A stretch of 64,000 nt of DNA, from positions 1 to 64,000 of the forward strand of contig JAQTYN010000009.1 in assembly GCA_028688275.1 (NCBI GenBank), read 5' to 3'. Source of the stretch: Gallionella sp. Its GTDB lineage: Bacteria; Pseudomonadota; Gammaproteobacteria; Burkholderiales; Gallionellaceae. The notes under the pieces are model-generated. The model was not told the origin of the DNA. It searched no databases and saw only the letters and a program-made list of their open reading frames with translations. The number at the start of each line of letters is the position of its first letter. The stretch's first letter is position 1. The position numbers were made by a program, and so were the translations under genes. Shown here one piece after another: positions 29,671 to 38,596 of this stretch.

Positions 29671-29979
29671 ACCCTCACTTTAGAAAATATAATACCTAGA
29701 CAATATTCAACCTAAGAAAAAGCTAGTTGCAATACACAACGATTCGCTGTTTGTGCGACAGAATAATAGCATGAAAAACAAAACATACAACACGATGGTT
29801 ATCGAAAAAAAACAAGCCTAAAAGCAGACAACCAATTGATTATATATTACATTTAAAAGACAACAGACTCACAAAAACACCCTAAATCACACACAAAAAG
29901 CAGTATTTATCGCTTAATACCGCATAATGATGCAAATCGGAGTATGGTAGTACAGCGATTTTGCACTCAGCCCCCCCGC

Positions 29980-30183
29980 CTAACCCCCGCCCACAGCAAC
30001 CACAATCTCTAACTTATCACCTTCATTCAATACTTGCGTAGGAAACTGGCCACGCGGCACGAGCTCTCCATTGCGCTCAAGGGCGATACGCTTACCTGTT
30101 AAGCCGAGTTCGGCGATCAATTCAACTAGATTAATGGCATCAGGAAATTGGCGAATATCGCCATTCAATGTAATTGTTTTCAA
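29980..30183 (-). CDS. thiS: sulfur carrier protein ThiS
   Basis: 67 aa ending VAVGGG; MKTITLNGDIRQFPD. Confidence 0.93.
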   Translation of the reverse strand: MKTITLNGDIRQFPDAINLVELIAELGLTGKRIALERNGELVPRGQFPTQVLNEGDKLEIVVAVGGG

Positions 30184-30220
30184 AAGTAGCTCACTTGCGG
30201 TAAAATGCTAATCCTAACAC

Positions 30221-30294
30221 GCGGGTGTAGTTCAATGGTAGAACGGCAGCTTCCCAAGCTGCATACGAGGGTTCGATCCCCTTCACCCGCTCCA
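30221..30294 (+). tRNA. tRNA-Gly (CCC)
   Basis: GCGGGTGTAGTTCAATGGTAGAACGGCAGCTTCCCAAGCTGC...GTTCGATCCCCTTCACCCGCTCCA; stem GCAGC/GCTGC, loop TTCCCAA. Confidence 0.95.
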
Positions 30295-30359
30295 CTGTGT
30301 TTCTTGCCGCGATGCGGCTTTTTTATTGCCTGTCGTTTGGAACGGAACACAGCAATTCC

Positions 30360-31058
30360 TTATCCTTGCCAACTCACCCAGCGTTGATTTTTCTCTACGC
30401 TTTGCATGTCAGAATAGGTGAAGATTTTTTGCTGTTTTGCGGTGTGAATCAGTGCCATCAACAATTGCGCAGTACAAACGGCATCCGCCAATGCGTTGTG
30501 GCGCGCATTATTCCTAATCCGCATAAAACTTAACCAATCATCCAAGGCATGCAGTCGCTTTTCTGGATGTAGCCCTGGCGCAACATAAGCCAAATCCAAC
30601 CATTCACGTTTAAATGTCAAACCCAGAAACTGACGCAGCGCGCGACACAACATCGTTTGGTCAAAAGTCACATGAAACGCGACCAAAGGCGAGCTGCCAA
30701 GATATTCTAGAAAATCGAGCAGTGCATCTGCTGGCATTTTTCCGTTGGTTTGCGCGCTGCCCCCGATACCGTGTATCAGTATATTCGACTTGCTGCTGGC
30801 TTGATCTTGTTGCAACACTACTTCAAAACTATCGCTTAAATCAACTTTTCCCAGCACAACAGCGACCGCACCGATCGCAATCAGTTTATCTTTGACTAAA
30901 TTCAGCCCCGTAGTTTCAACATCCAGCACGACCAAACGAGCCGCATCAAAGGGATGTTGAGTATCGCTCTTAGGCAATGCCTGCCAACTCCTCAAACGTT
31001 TTACTTGTGACTCAGTCAAATGAATGTTGCGATTCAACCATCTGGTTAAGTAATACAT
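30360..31058 (-). CDS. DnaQ-like 3'-5' exonuclease (PolC-type)
   Basis: VVLDVETTGLNLVKDKLIAIGAV; HNALADAVCTAQL. Confidence 0.92.
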   Translation of the reverse strand: MYYLTRWLNRNIHLTESQVKRLRSWQALPKSDTQHPFDAARLVVLDVETTGLNLVKDKLIAIGAVAVVLGKVDLSDSFEVVLQQDQASSKSNILIHGIGGSAQTNGKMPADALLDFLEYLGSSPLVAFHVTFDQTMLCRALRQFLGLTFKREWLDLAYVAPGLHPEKRLHALDDWLSFMRIRNNARHNALADAVCTAQLLMALIHTAKQQKIFTYSDMQSVEKNQRWVSWQG

Positions 31059-31072
31059 TTAGCCCCCCAATG

Positions 31073-31103
31073 AAAACGCCTTGGAAATCTCCAAGGCGTT
31101 TTT
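31073..31103 (-). terminator. intrinsic terminator downstream of symporter
   Basis: AAAACGCCTTGG-AAATCT-CCAAGGCGTTTTT. Confidence 0.85.
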
Positions 31104-31133
31104 GAACACCATCAAAAAATCAAGATGATGCGT

Positions 31134-33173
31134 TTAATGCACCGAAGCTTGTTCAGCATTAATACCTGTGTTTTGACGTACATAAAGCTCATCCCACATA
31201 TCTTCCGCACGTTTGTCACGCGTAAACAAAGAGCCCAAAATCACCATCAGGAATCCCAAAGGAATTGAAATCAAGCCTGGGTTTTTCAACAAGAAGAACG
31301 GTTTTTCCAACCCCATGATACTGGTCGTTTGTCCTTCCACCTTCTTTAGATCAGCCTCTGCCTTATCATTTGCCGTTTGAACCTTAGCCATCTCGGCGGT
31401 GAGCGTAGCTTTTTCAGTCGCATCCGCGACCGTTTCCAACTTCGCTTTCAACACCAGCAACTTCTCGCGCGTACCTGGTTTAGCTGGTTTTGCGGCTTCA
31501 GCTGCCTTAGCAGGTTCCGCTTTTTGGCAACCATCCATCGCAAACAGTTCACACATAAAGCCACTGCTTATTTTCTCAGGAACAGCTTCTTTGGCTAGCG
31601 TTGCAGGCTCGCCATCTAACACCTTGTTTGCCGCTTTCGCTACAGCCAAGGGGTAGGTCATATTAGGCGAAACCATCACCAACCCAATCGCAGTCAATGA
31701 ACCAACCAACATCCCGCCGATAATGCCTGTGGTGTTGCATTTCTTCCAATACAGCGTCAAAAATACCGCTGGCAAGTTGGAGGATGCCGCGACCGCAAAC
31801 GCCAACGCAACCAAATGCGCCACGTTTTGACCTTTCGCCATAATCCCAACCACAATCGCGATGATCCCGACGATGACAGAAGAAACACGCGCAGCAATCA
31901 CTTGTTCTTTGGGTGTTGCTTTTTCGCCACGAATCACGCCGACATAGATGTCATGTGCCATCGCAGATGCAGATGCTAATACTAAACCCGCAACCACCGC
32001 CACAATCGTTGCAAATGCCACCGCTGCGACGAAAGCCAACATGAAGTTCCCCATCATGGAATTTTCGCCACCGCCTAAGAACTGCGCTAACAGAGGACCC
32101 GCCATATTGCCACCAGCATCAATTGATGAGATTTTAGCTGCCCCCACCAACATTGCTGCACCAGTACCTAAGAACAAAGTCAGCACATAAAAACCACCGA
32201 TGATGCCCATTGCCCAGATGACGGATACGCGCGCAGCTTGTGCTGTTGGTACCGTAAAGAAGCGCATCAGAATATGGGGCATCCCTGCGGTACCCAACAC
32301 CAATGCCATCCCTAAAGAAATTTGGTCAATTGGATTTTTCAGAAACAAACCAGGCTCAAGGAAGCGTTGCCCCAATTCAGCAGGGGTCATATTGGCAGAC
32401 TTGTCGCCCAGCAATTTTGCCACTTGCTTTTGCACATCCGCATCGCCCACAACTGCTTGCAGATAGTCAGGCAAACTGAAACCGTAAGGTGCCCACACCA
32501 TCGCAACCAGCAGCAACGAAGCCATCACCAACAATACCGCTTTGGTAATTTGCACCCAAGTCGTCGCTTTCATGCCACCGAAAACCACATAGGTCAGCAT
32601 CAAGATACCCACACCGATCACGGAGATTTCGTAATCAATACCAATCAGCGTTTTAATCAGCACGCCACCACCGACCATTTGTGCAGTCAGATAGAACGTG
32701 GAAACGGTGATCGTTGAAAGTGCCGCAACCACTTTGGTTTTCTTAGGGTCATTACGGAACGCCAAAATATCGCCCATGGTGTACTTACCGATATTGCGGC
32801 AAGGTTCGGCAATCACCAACAGCACGGTGATATACGCGACCAACCAACCCACGGAATACATAAAGCCATCATAGCCGTACAGCGAAATCAGCCCTGCAAT
32901 GCCCAAGAACGAAGCTGCAGACAGATAGTCCCCTGCAATCGCCCAGCCATTTTGAATGCCACTGACCGAACGACCTGCTGCATAAAACTCGGAGGTGCTG
33001 TGCGTAGAGCGTGCAGCCCAAAAAGTAATCGCCATGGTAATGGCGATAATGCAGCCAAACACGGCGAAGGTCATCCACTTGAACTCATCTGCTACAGCAC
33101 CACCCGCAGCAAACACAGATGAACTACTCAGTAGAAACGAAAGGAGCGCGAATTTTTTCATTAAATTATGCAT
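31134..33173 (-). CDS. sodium:solute symporter, acetate permease (ActP)-like, with internal hydrophilic insertion
   Basis: 12-13 TM SSS-type sequence (FYAAGRSVSGIQNGWAIAGDYLSAASFLG); insertion near C-terminus. Confidence 0.9.
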   Translation of the reverse strand: MHNLMKKFALLSFLLSSSSVFAAGGAVADEFKWMTFAVFGCIIAITMAITFWAARSTHSTSEFYAAGRSVSGIQNGWAIAGDYLSAASFLGIAGLISLYGYDGFMYSVGWLVAYITVLLVIAEPCRNIGKYTMGDILAFRNDPKKTKVVAALSTITVSTFYLTAQMVGGGVLIKTLIGIDYEISVIGVGILMLTYVVFGGMKATTWVQITKAVLLVMASLLLVAMVWAPYGFSLPDYLQAVVGDADVQKQVAKLLGDKSANMTPAELGQRFLEPGLFLKNPIDQISLGMALVLGTAGMPHILMRFFTVPTAQAARVSVIWAMGIIGGFYVLTLFLGTGAAMLVGAAKISSIDAGGNMAGPLLAQFLGGGENSMMGNFMLAFVAAVAFATIVAVVAGLVLASASAMAHDIYVGVIRGEKATPKEQVIAARVSSVIVGIIAIVVGIMAKGQNVAHLVALAFAVAASSNLPAVFLTLYWKKCNTTGIIGGMLVGSLTAIGLVMVSPNMTYPLAVAKAANKVLDGEPATLAKEAVPEKISSGFMCELFAMDGCQKAEPAKAAEAAKPAKPGTREKLLVLKAKLETVADATEKATLTAEMAKVQTANDKAEADLKKVEGQTTSIMGLEKPFFLLKNPGLISIPLGFLMVILGSLFTRDKRAEDMWDELYVRQNTGINAEQASVH

Positions 33174-33181
33174 ATTTGCTC

Positions 33182-33493
33182 CTATTTTTGATCGTTGATA
33201 ATAGTCTGAGCCATGGCATCAAATTGACCATTGGCTTTAATGGAATACCAAACTGCGATTCCCCATGCCACAGCAAATTCTGACAACGCGAACAGTATCC
33301 CTACATTGACCACTCCCCACACTTTAACTTTAAATAAGTCTTGGAAATATGCGGCCCCTATTGGCAACAAGAAGTAATAAATTGTCGAGAAAATCATCAA
33401 CCCCCACAAAAACAGAGTCTTTTTTCGGTGCAACGCTTGGAAACGGGGATCTGCATCAATCGCAGCCCAATTTATATCATTTGTTTTTGACAT
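33182..33493 (-). CDS. DUF485 membrane protein (YjcH-like), partner of symporter
   Basis: 103 aa, 2 TM, directly upstream of ActP-like gene. Confidence 0.88.
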   Translation of the reverse strand: MSKTNDINWAAIDADPRFQALHRKKTLFLWGLMIFSTIYYFLLPIGAAYFQDLFKVKVWGVVNVGILFALSEFAVAWGIAVWYSIKANGQFDAMAQTIINDQK

Positions 33494-33664
33494 CTCTGCC
33501 CCCTAATTTTGTGAATAAAACACATCCCACTCATCATAAATTGTGTAAGCATTTATGATCAGCATAAGACCTTTGGCCTACACATTCAGACCAGTGCTCA
33601 CAATACAGATGTATCCACCTAAAAGCTAGAGTCTGTGAGCCTGTTTCCTTAAAAACTAGGCAAA

Positions 33665-33692
33665 ATAAAAGCCGTACTCAAACGGCTTTTAT
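33665..33692 (-). terminator. intrinsic terminator downstream of caspase-like gene
   Basis: ATAAAAGCCGT-ACTCAA-ACGGCTTTTAT. Confidence 0.7.
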
Positions 33693-33772
33693 CAGTTGAT
33701 AATACGCATTTTAAATATACATTAAACCAAGGGACACCCATATTCTAGCCACCCTTGGTATATAGCACTTAT

Positions 33773-35290
33773 TTATTTTTCCTTAATTTCAATCTCTTTC
33801 TTCCCCCCCCAGAATCCATTTCCATTCGATGCGGTTGCAGCGGGTGCACTGGTATCGGCACTCACACCCAGATCACGTGTTTTGTGTACGGCTTGAATGC
33901 CACTTTCAGTGACATGCGCAAAAGGTCTGATCGTTTTTCCTGAACTGTCGCGATTACCGAAGCCTTCTTCCAGTAAATTCAGCGGCTCTTGACTCAAGAA
34001 AGCAACCACCATGGTTTTGCCGTAAGGTGGCATTGCTGTGATTTTGAAGCCCATTTTTGCGGTTGGGAAAGTAAATTTCCCTGCTTCAACACGATTGTCT
34101 TTTGCAAAAGAATTGGGAAATAGTACCGTACCATTATCTGTTGGCCCCACCATCACCACGTTCAAGTAACCTTTGGCAGGAATATCAATGGTGAACTCAG
34201 TTTTTTCACCATTCAATAAAACACTCGGTGCGGTGATGTCCAATACAGGCATATCCACCAATAATTTAGATAACTTGTTCCACAAAGGGCCGTTACGTGG
34301 TGTGGCTGATACTGCAGGCGTGGATGGGGTTGCTGTTTCAGCTGATATATTATCCCCTGTATTGCTGGCTACTTTCATCGTGTTATTGGCAATCGCCATA
34401 TTGCCACTCAGATTCGGCTGAAACTTCACGCCACTGTTTGCCAGTCGCGCCTCAGTGGACTTAAACACTTTCTGCAAACTGAAATTTCCCTTGCTACGCT
34501 CTTCATCAAACGCATCCCGAAAGGCGACAGTGAACAGACTACCACGGCGCGTAGCAATAGATTGTTGATTGTCCTGAGCGGCAGCGATAGCGAGGTAATT
34601 GTCTTCACCTGTGGATTTTTCCGACACACCATAATCTCGCGTGTGAGAGGCATTTGGTTTTACATTAAATAGGTTCAGGAACTTCATTTGTCCTTCGTTG
34701 ACATTAAAGCTATTGCCCGATGAACCCCATGATTTTGTCCCTGTTCCACTGTGACAGGCATCCACCATCACAACCATGTTTTGACTCGGAATACGTTTTA
34801 ATGCCGCGCCAAAATCATCATCAACATACAAGCCGTTATAGCTCTTACCGTCAATGTCATGCAACACCATCGCTTCGTCTAATCCATCACCTTCATCATT
34901 ATTTTTATCTGGCACTTGTGTACCATGACCCGAAAAATAGAAAAACACGCGATCTTTGTCACTGACATTTTGGGAGAGCCAAGTCATTTGTTCTTTCACC
35001 CGACCCAATGTCGCATTTTCATCCATGACCACATGGATATTTTCAGGTGCAATGCCCATATAAAGAGCCATATCTGAAGCCATTTTGACATCCAGATCAA
35101 TGCCTTTCAAATTAGCAGATGGCAACTGATAATTACCCACCCCGACAATCAAAGCTTTATCCACCGCGAGTGCATCTCCTGCACACCCCAAAGCCAACAT
35201 CAGTGAAGTCCACACCACAGATTTACGACCCATCAAGCTCAACATTGCGACTCTCCTAACAAGTAGTTTAATTGAATGACAAACAACCAA
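33773..35290 (-). CDS. secreted type I metacaspase/caspase-family (C14) protein with DUF4384-like C-terminus
   Basis: His motif FFYFSGHGTQVPD, Cys motif VVMVDACHSGTG, acidic insert DEGDGLDEA. Confidence 0.92.
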   Translation of the reverse strand: MVVCHSIKLLVRRVAMLSLMGRKSVVWTSLMLALGCAGDALAVDKALIVGVGNYQLPSANLKGIDLDVKMASDMALYMGIAPENIHVVMDENATLGRVKEQMTWLSQNVSDKDRVFFYFSGHGTQVPDKNNDEGDGLDEAMVLHDIDGKSYNGLYVDDDFGAALKRIPSQNMVVMVDACHSGTGTKSWGSSGNSFNVNEGQMKFLNLFNVKPNASHTRDYGVSEKSTGEDNYLAIAAAQDNQQSIATRRGSLFTVAFRDAFDEERSKGNFSLQKVFKSTEARLANSGVKFQPNLSGNMAIANNTMKVASNTGDNISAETATPSTPAVSATPRNGPLWNKLSKLLVDMPVLDITAPSVLLNGEKTEFTIDIPAKGYLNVVMVGPTDNGTVLFPNSFAKDNRVEAGKFTFPTAKMGFKITAMPPYGKTMVVAFLSQEPLNLLEEGFGNRDSSGKTIRPFAHVTESGIQAVHKTRDLGVSADTSAPAATASNGNGFWGGKKEIEIKEK

Positions 35291-35314
35291 AATTGCTTCA
35301 ACTCCTTTATTGCC

Positions 35315-35767
35315 TTACTCGTGGGTAATGCGTGTCACGCCACTACCATAGATCACGCGAACTCGATCACCCGCTTTGAACTTCTCGTTATCACCCTGCA
35401 CGACCGCAACCATTTTGCCATCATCGTATTTAATGGTGATCTCCAACCCTGCTTGACGCGTAATACCTTCTTCAATCCCCGCACCTGCCATACCACCCAC
35501 AACAGCACCGACCACAGAAGCAATCACACTGCCTGCAGATCCGTGATTAGAATTTGCACCCGCCACGCTACCAATAATCGTCCCAGCACCCGCACCAATC
35601 GCCGTCTTTGTCCCTTCAATAGTCACATCGCGCACGCTTTGTACGGTCGCCATCTGTACGTTTTCCACCTGCCTCACTTGCCCGCGCGTATAAGTATCTC
35701 CCTCCATACTGGCTGCGCAGCCCCCCAATCCTATCGCAATCCATAAAACAAGTATTTTCTTAAACAT
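35315..35767 (-). CDS. glycine-zipper (2TM) outer-membrane lipoprotein, SlyB-like
   Basis: Lipobox IGLGGCAAS; GAGAGTIIGSVAGANSNHGSAGSVIASVVGAVVGGMAGAG. Confidence 0.88.
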   Translation of the reverse strand: MFKKILVLWIAIGLGGCAASMEGDTYTRGQVRQVENVQMATVQSVRDVTIEGTKTAIGAGAGTIIGSVAGANSNHGSAGSVIASVVGAVVGGMAGAGIEEGITRQAGLEITIKYDDGKMVAVVQGDNEKFKAGDRVRVIYGSGVTRITHE

Positions 35768-35846
35768 GATTATTCCTTCCCAAGGTATTCAGCTCACACT
35801 CAACACAACGACCCCTAAACCGAAAGCAGAGACCATCAATACTGCA

Positions 35847-36218
35847 TTACGTTCCATACAACAACATACCCCATACCACCACCGCATTCACAATACTGAG
35901 TAACACTGCCGCACTGGCTATGTCTTTAGCTCGTTTAGCCAATCGATGACGCGCTAAAGAGGTGTGATCCACCGCAGCTTCTACCGCAGAATTTAACAAT
36001 TCAACAATCAGCACTAGGAAAAGACTTGCCACCATCACTACTTTTCCGACCCAACTTACCGCACAAAAAAACACGATGGGCAAAGCGCAACACGCAACGA
36101 ATATTTCCTGACGAAAAGCATCTTCGTATTGCCAAGCTGCGCGCAAACCCGCCATGCCATGACGAATACCATATAGCACATGCACCCACCCAGTCGGGTT
36201 CTTATAGGGACTAGACAT
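35847..36218 (-). CDS. dgkA: diacylglycerol kinase
   Basis: RAAWQYEDAFRQE, VELLNSAVEAAVDHTS, AKDIASAAV. Confidence 0.93.
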   Translation of the reverse strand: MSSPYKNPTGWVHVLYGIRHGMAGLRAAWQYEDAFRQEIFVACCALPIVFFCAVSWVGKVVMVASLFLVLIVELLNSAVEAAVDHTSLARHRLAKRAKDIASAAVLLSIVNAVVVWGMLLYGT

Positions 36219-36274
36219 ATTTCCTGCTCACGAGAGGGCAATCACGAGACATCCCTCCTCGTCTCCCTTTATGC

Positions 36275-38512
36275 TCATATTGTACGAACGGCAAGTAAGC
36301 GTTCAAACTCAACGAGTGGAATAGGTTGACTAAACAAATAGCCTTGAAAAAGCACGCAACCCATCTCCTGCAATATGACGCATTGTGCTTCGGTTTCTAC
36401 GCCCTCAGCGATCACTTCTAAATCCATACTTTTTGCCATGGCAATAATCGTTTGCACAATAGTTTTATCATTACTGTCTGTCACTAAATCATTGACAAAA
36501 GATTGGTCAATTTTGATCTGATCGAGCGGTAAACGTTTGAGTTGACTCAAAGATGAATGTCCAATACCGAAATCATCCATAGACAAACTCACACCCAGAC
36601 TTTTAAGCTGTTGCAAAGTGAGAATCGTATGCTCCACATTGTGCAATGCCATACTTTCGGTGATTTCTAATTTCAAGTATGCTGGATTAATAGCACTCTC
36701 AAGAAGCATACTTTTGACTTTATCAACAAATTCATAATCTTGTAACTGCCTCGGACTGACATTCACAGAGACACTGATTGCTGACATCAGTGGATCATTT
36801 TGCCAACGGCCAAGTTGAGTACAGACTGATTTAATGACCCAATACCCTATCGGCAAAATCAGTCCATTCTGTTCAGCAATTTGAATAAACTGGCTTGGAT
36901 AAATCATACCCCGCACAGGGTGCAACCAACGCAACAAGGCTTCTGCCCCAATTGCTTGACGCTGCGGACCAACCTGTAACTGATAATACACATGCAGCTG
37001 CTGGTCACTTTGCGCTGTCCACAAGGCCGCTTCTAACGCGCTGTACTCCATCATTTCCGATTGAATCTGCTCATCAAAAAAACAAACCGTATTCCGTCCC
37101 GCCTTTTTGGCTTGGTACATCGCCATATCTGCATTTTTGATTAATTCTTCACTGCTGGTTTTTCCACTTTTAAATAATGCCACGCCAATGCTCACGCTTC
37201 CACGATGTACCCAATCGTTGAGAAGATAAGGCTGATGCAACAAAAAAGAAATTTTTGCGGCAACTTTGCCAGCCTGTTCAGCCGCCAATACTTCGCTCTT
37301 TGACAAATCATCCAAAATCACGACAAATTCATCCCCACCCAAACGCGCGACGGTGTCAACATCACGCACCGCACTTCTTAAGCGCGTTGCCACCTCCTTC
37401 AGCAATAAATCACCTGCAGCATGTCCTTTGGTGTCATTCAATGATTTAAAGTTATCTAAATCCATAAACAACAACGCACCAGACATCTCAGTGTTTTTGG
37501 TTAAGGCAATGGCACTTGCCAGCTTGTCTTGGAATAAACGACGATTCGGCAATCCCGTCAAGGTATCTGAATACGCCAATTGAAAAATAGTCGATTGACT
37601 CTGTTGCGCTTGTGCTTTGAGCTGCTGGCTGGAAATTTTTAACTGTTCAAAAGATTTTTCTAATTGAGTATTGGAGGTTTTGAGCTGAGCATCCGATTGC
37701 GCCAACTGATTACTAGACCAACTTATCCGCTTAATGAGCAACATAATATTTAATAAGATGCTCGCAACAACTAGGAAAATAGCTCGTTGAATCCGCGCCT
37801 TCACTTGAACAATTTCTGCTTGTTGATTAGCACTTCCTTCTGTCAGCAGCCGCTGCCTAGTCGCTACATTTTCTTGATAAAAAAGCTGCAACTGCCCACT
37901 AAACCAACGATCCAAACCACGCACATGCTCATCTACCAAAAAGGCATTCTGGGCTAATAACGTTACAGGATTCTGTTGCAAAGCTTGCCGATAACTCAAG
38001 CCTATCAAACGATGTGCTGACATCAAACGCAGCACTTTCACACTGTGGTGATTGGCGTCTGAATGTGCGGTCTCCAGCTCATGCTGTTTAATCAAGGCAT
38101 CCCACTCAGCGGCCCCATAAGACTCGGACGGCAAACTTTTGCGAGGGGTGAAATCGGTAGATAACGACTTTTGATAAGATGCTTCTAATGTTTTACGCAC
38201 AGCGGCTTCACTTCGCTCAAAGGCGTGCCAATGCCGCTGATATTGAACTGAATCATGACCACGCAATAAAATATCTTTCCATTCCTGCACCTGACTTTTA
38301 AATTCAAGCTGAAGTGATGCAACATTCTGCATATCTTCCAATTGATCCAATAAGGTTTTTTTATAAACCAAATCTTTTTGATCTAACTCGTTGATGTCAG
38401 CATAAATCGCATACAAGCCTGTCGCCACCAAAATAGATAACATGCCTATTGCGGCCAGCAACCAAAAGTTTTTGCGTTTGGCTTGCGCGATTAGAGCATC
38501 AAATTTCGTCAT
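36275..38512 (-). CDS. GGDEF-EAL dual-domain c-di-GMP signalling protein
   Basis: ARLGGDEFVVILDD; EALLRW; MDDFGIGHSSLSQLKRLPLDQIKIDQSFV. Confidence 0.95.
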   Translation of the reverse strand: MTKFDALIAQAKRKNFWLLAAIGMLSILVATGLYAIYADINELDQKDLVYKKTLLDQLEDMQNVASLQLEFKSQVQEWKDILLRGHDSVQYQRHWHAFERSEAAVRKTLEASYQKSLSTDFTPRKSLPSESYGAAEWDALIKQHELETAHSDANHHSVKVLRLMSAHRLIGLSYRQALQQNPVTLLAQNAFLVDEHVRGLDRWFSGQLQLFYQENVATRQRLLTEGSANQQAEIVQVKARIQRAIFLVVASILLNIMLLIKRISWSSNQLAQSDAQLKTSNTQLEKSFEQLKISSQQLKAQAQQSQSTIFQLAYSDTLTGLPNRRLFQDKLASAIALTKNTEMSGALLFMDLDNFKSLNDTKGHAAGDLLLKEVATRLRSAVRDVDTVARLGGDEFVVILDDLSKSEVLAAEQAGKVAAKISFLLHQPYLLNDWVHRGSVSIGVALFKSGKTSSEELIKNADMAMYQAKKAGRNTVCFFDEQIQSEMMEYSALEAALWTAQSDQQLHVYYQLQVGPQRQAIGAEALLRWLHPVRGMIYPSQFIQIAEQNGLILPIGYWVIKSVCTQLGRWQNDPLMSAISVSVNVSPRQLQDYEFVDKVKSMLLESAINPAYLKLEITESMALHNVEHTILTLQQLKSLGVSLSMDDFGIGHSSLSQLKRLPLDQIKIDQSFVNDLVTDSNDKTIVQTIIAMAKSMDLEVIAEGVETEAQCVILQEMGCVLFQGYLFSQPIPLVEFERLLAVRTI

Positions 38513-38596
38513 TAGAATAGTTCAAAAAAAACCGAGAGAGGGTCGTGATTATAACCAATTAGCAATTACCCATGCCCAATGAAATTATCTATACAT

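Noticed and set aside
30184-30220. TPP riboswitch upstream of thiS
   Set aside because: The gap to tRNA-Gly is too short and no THI-box (CUGAGA) motif is visible.
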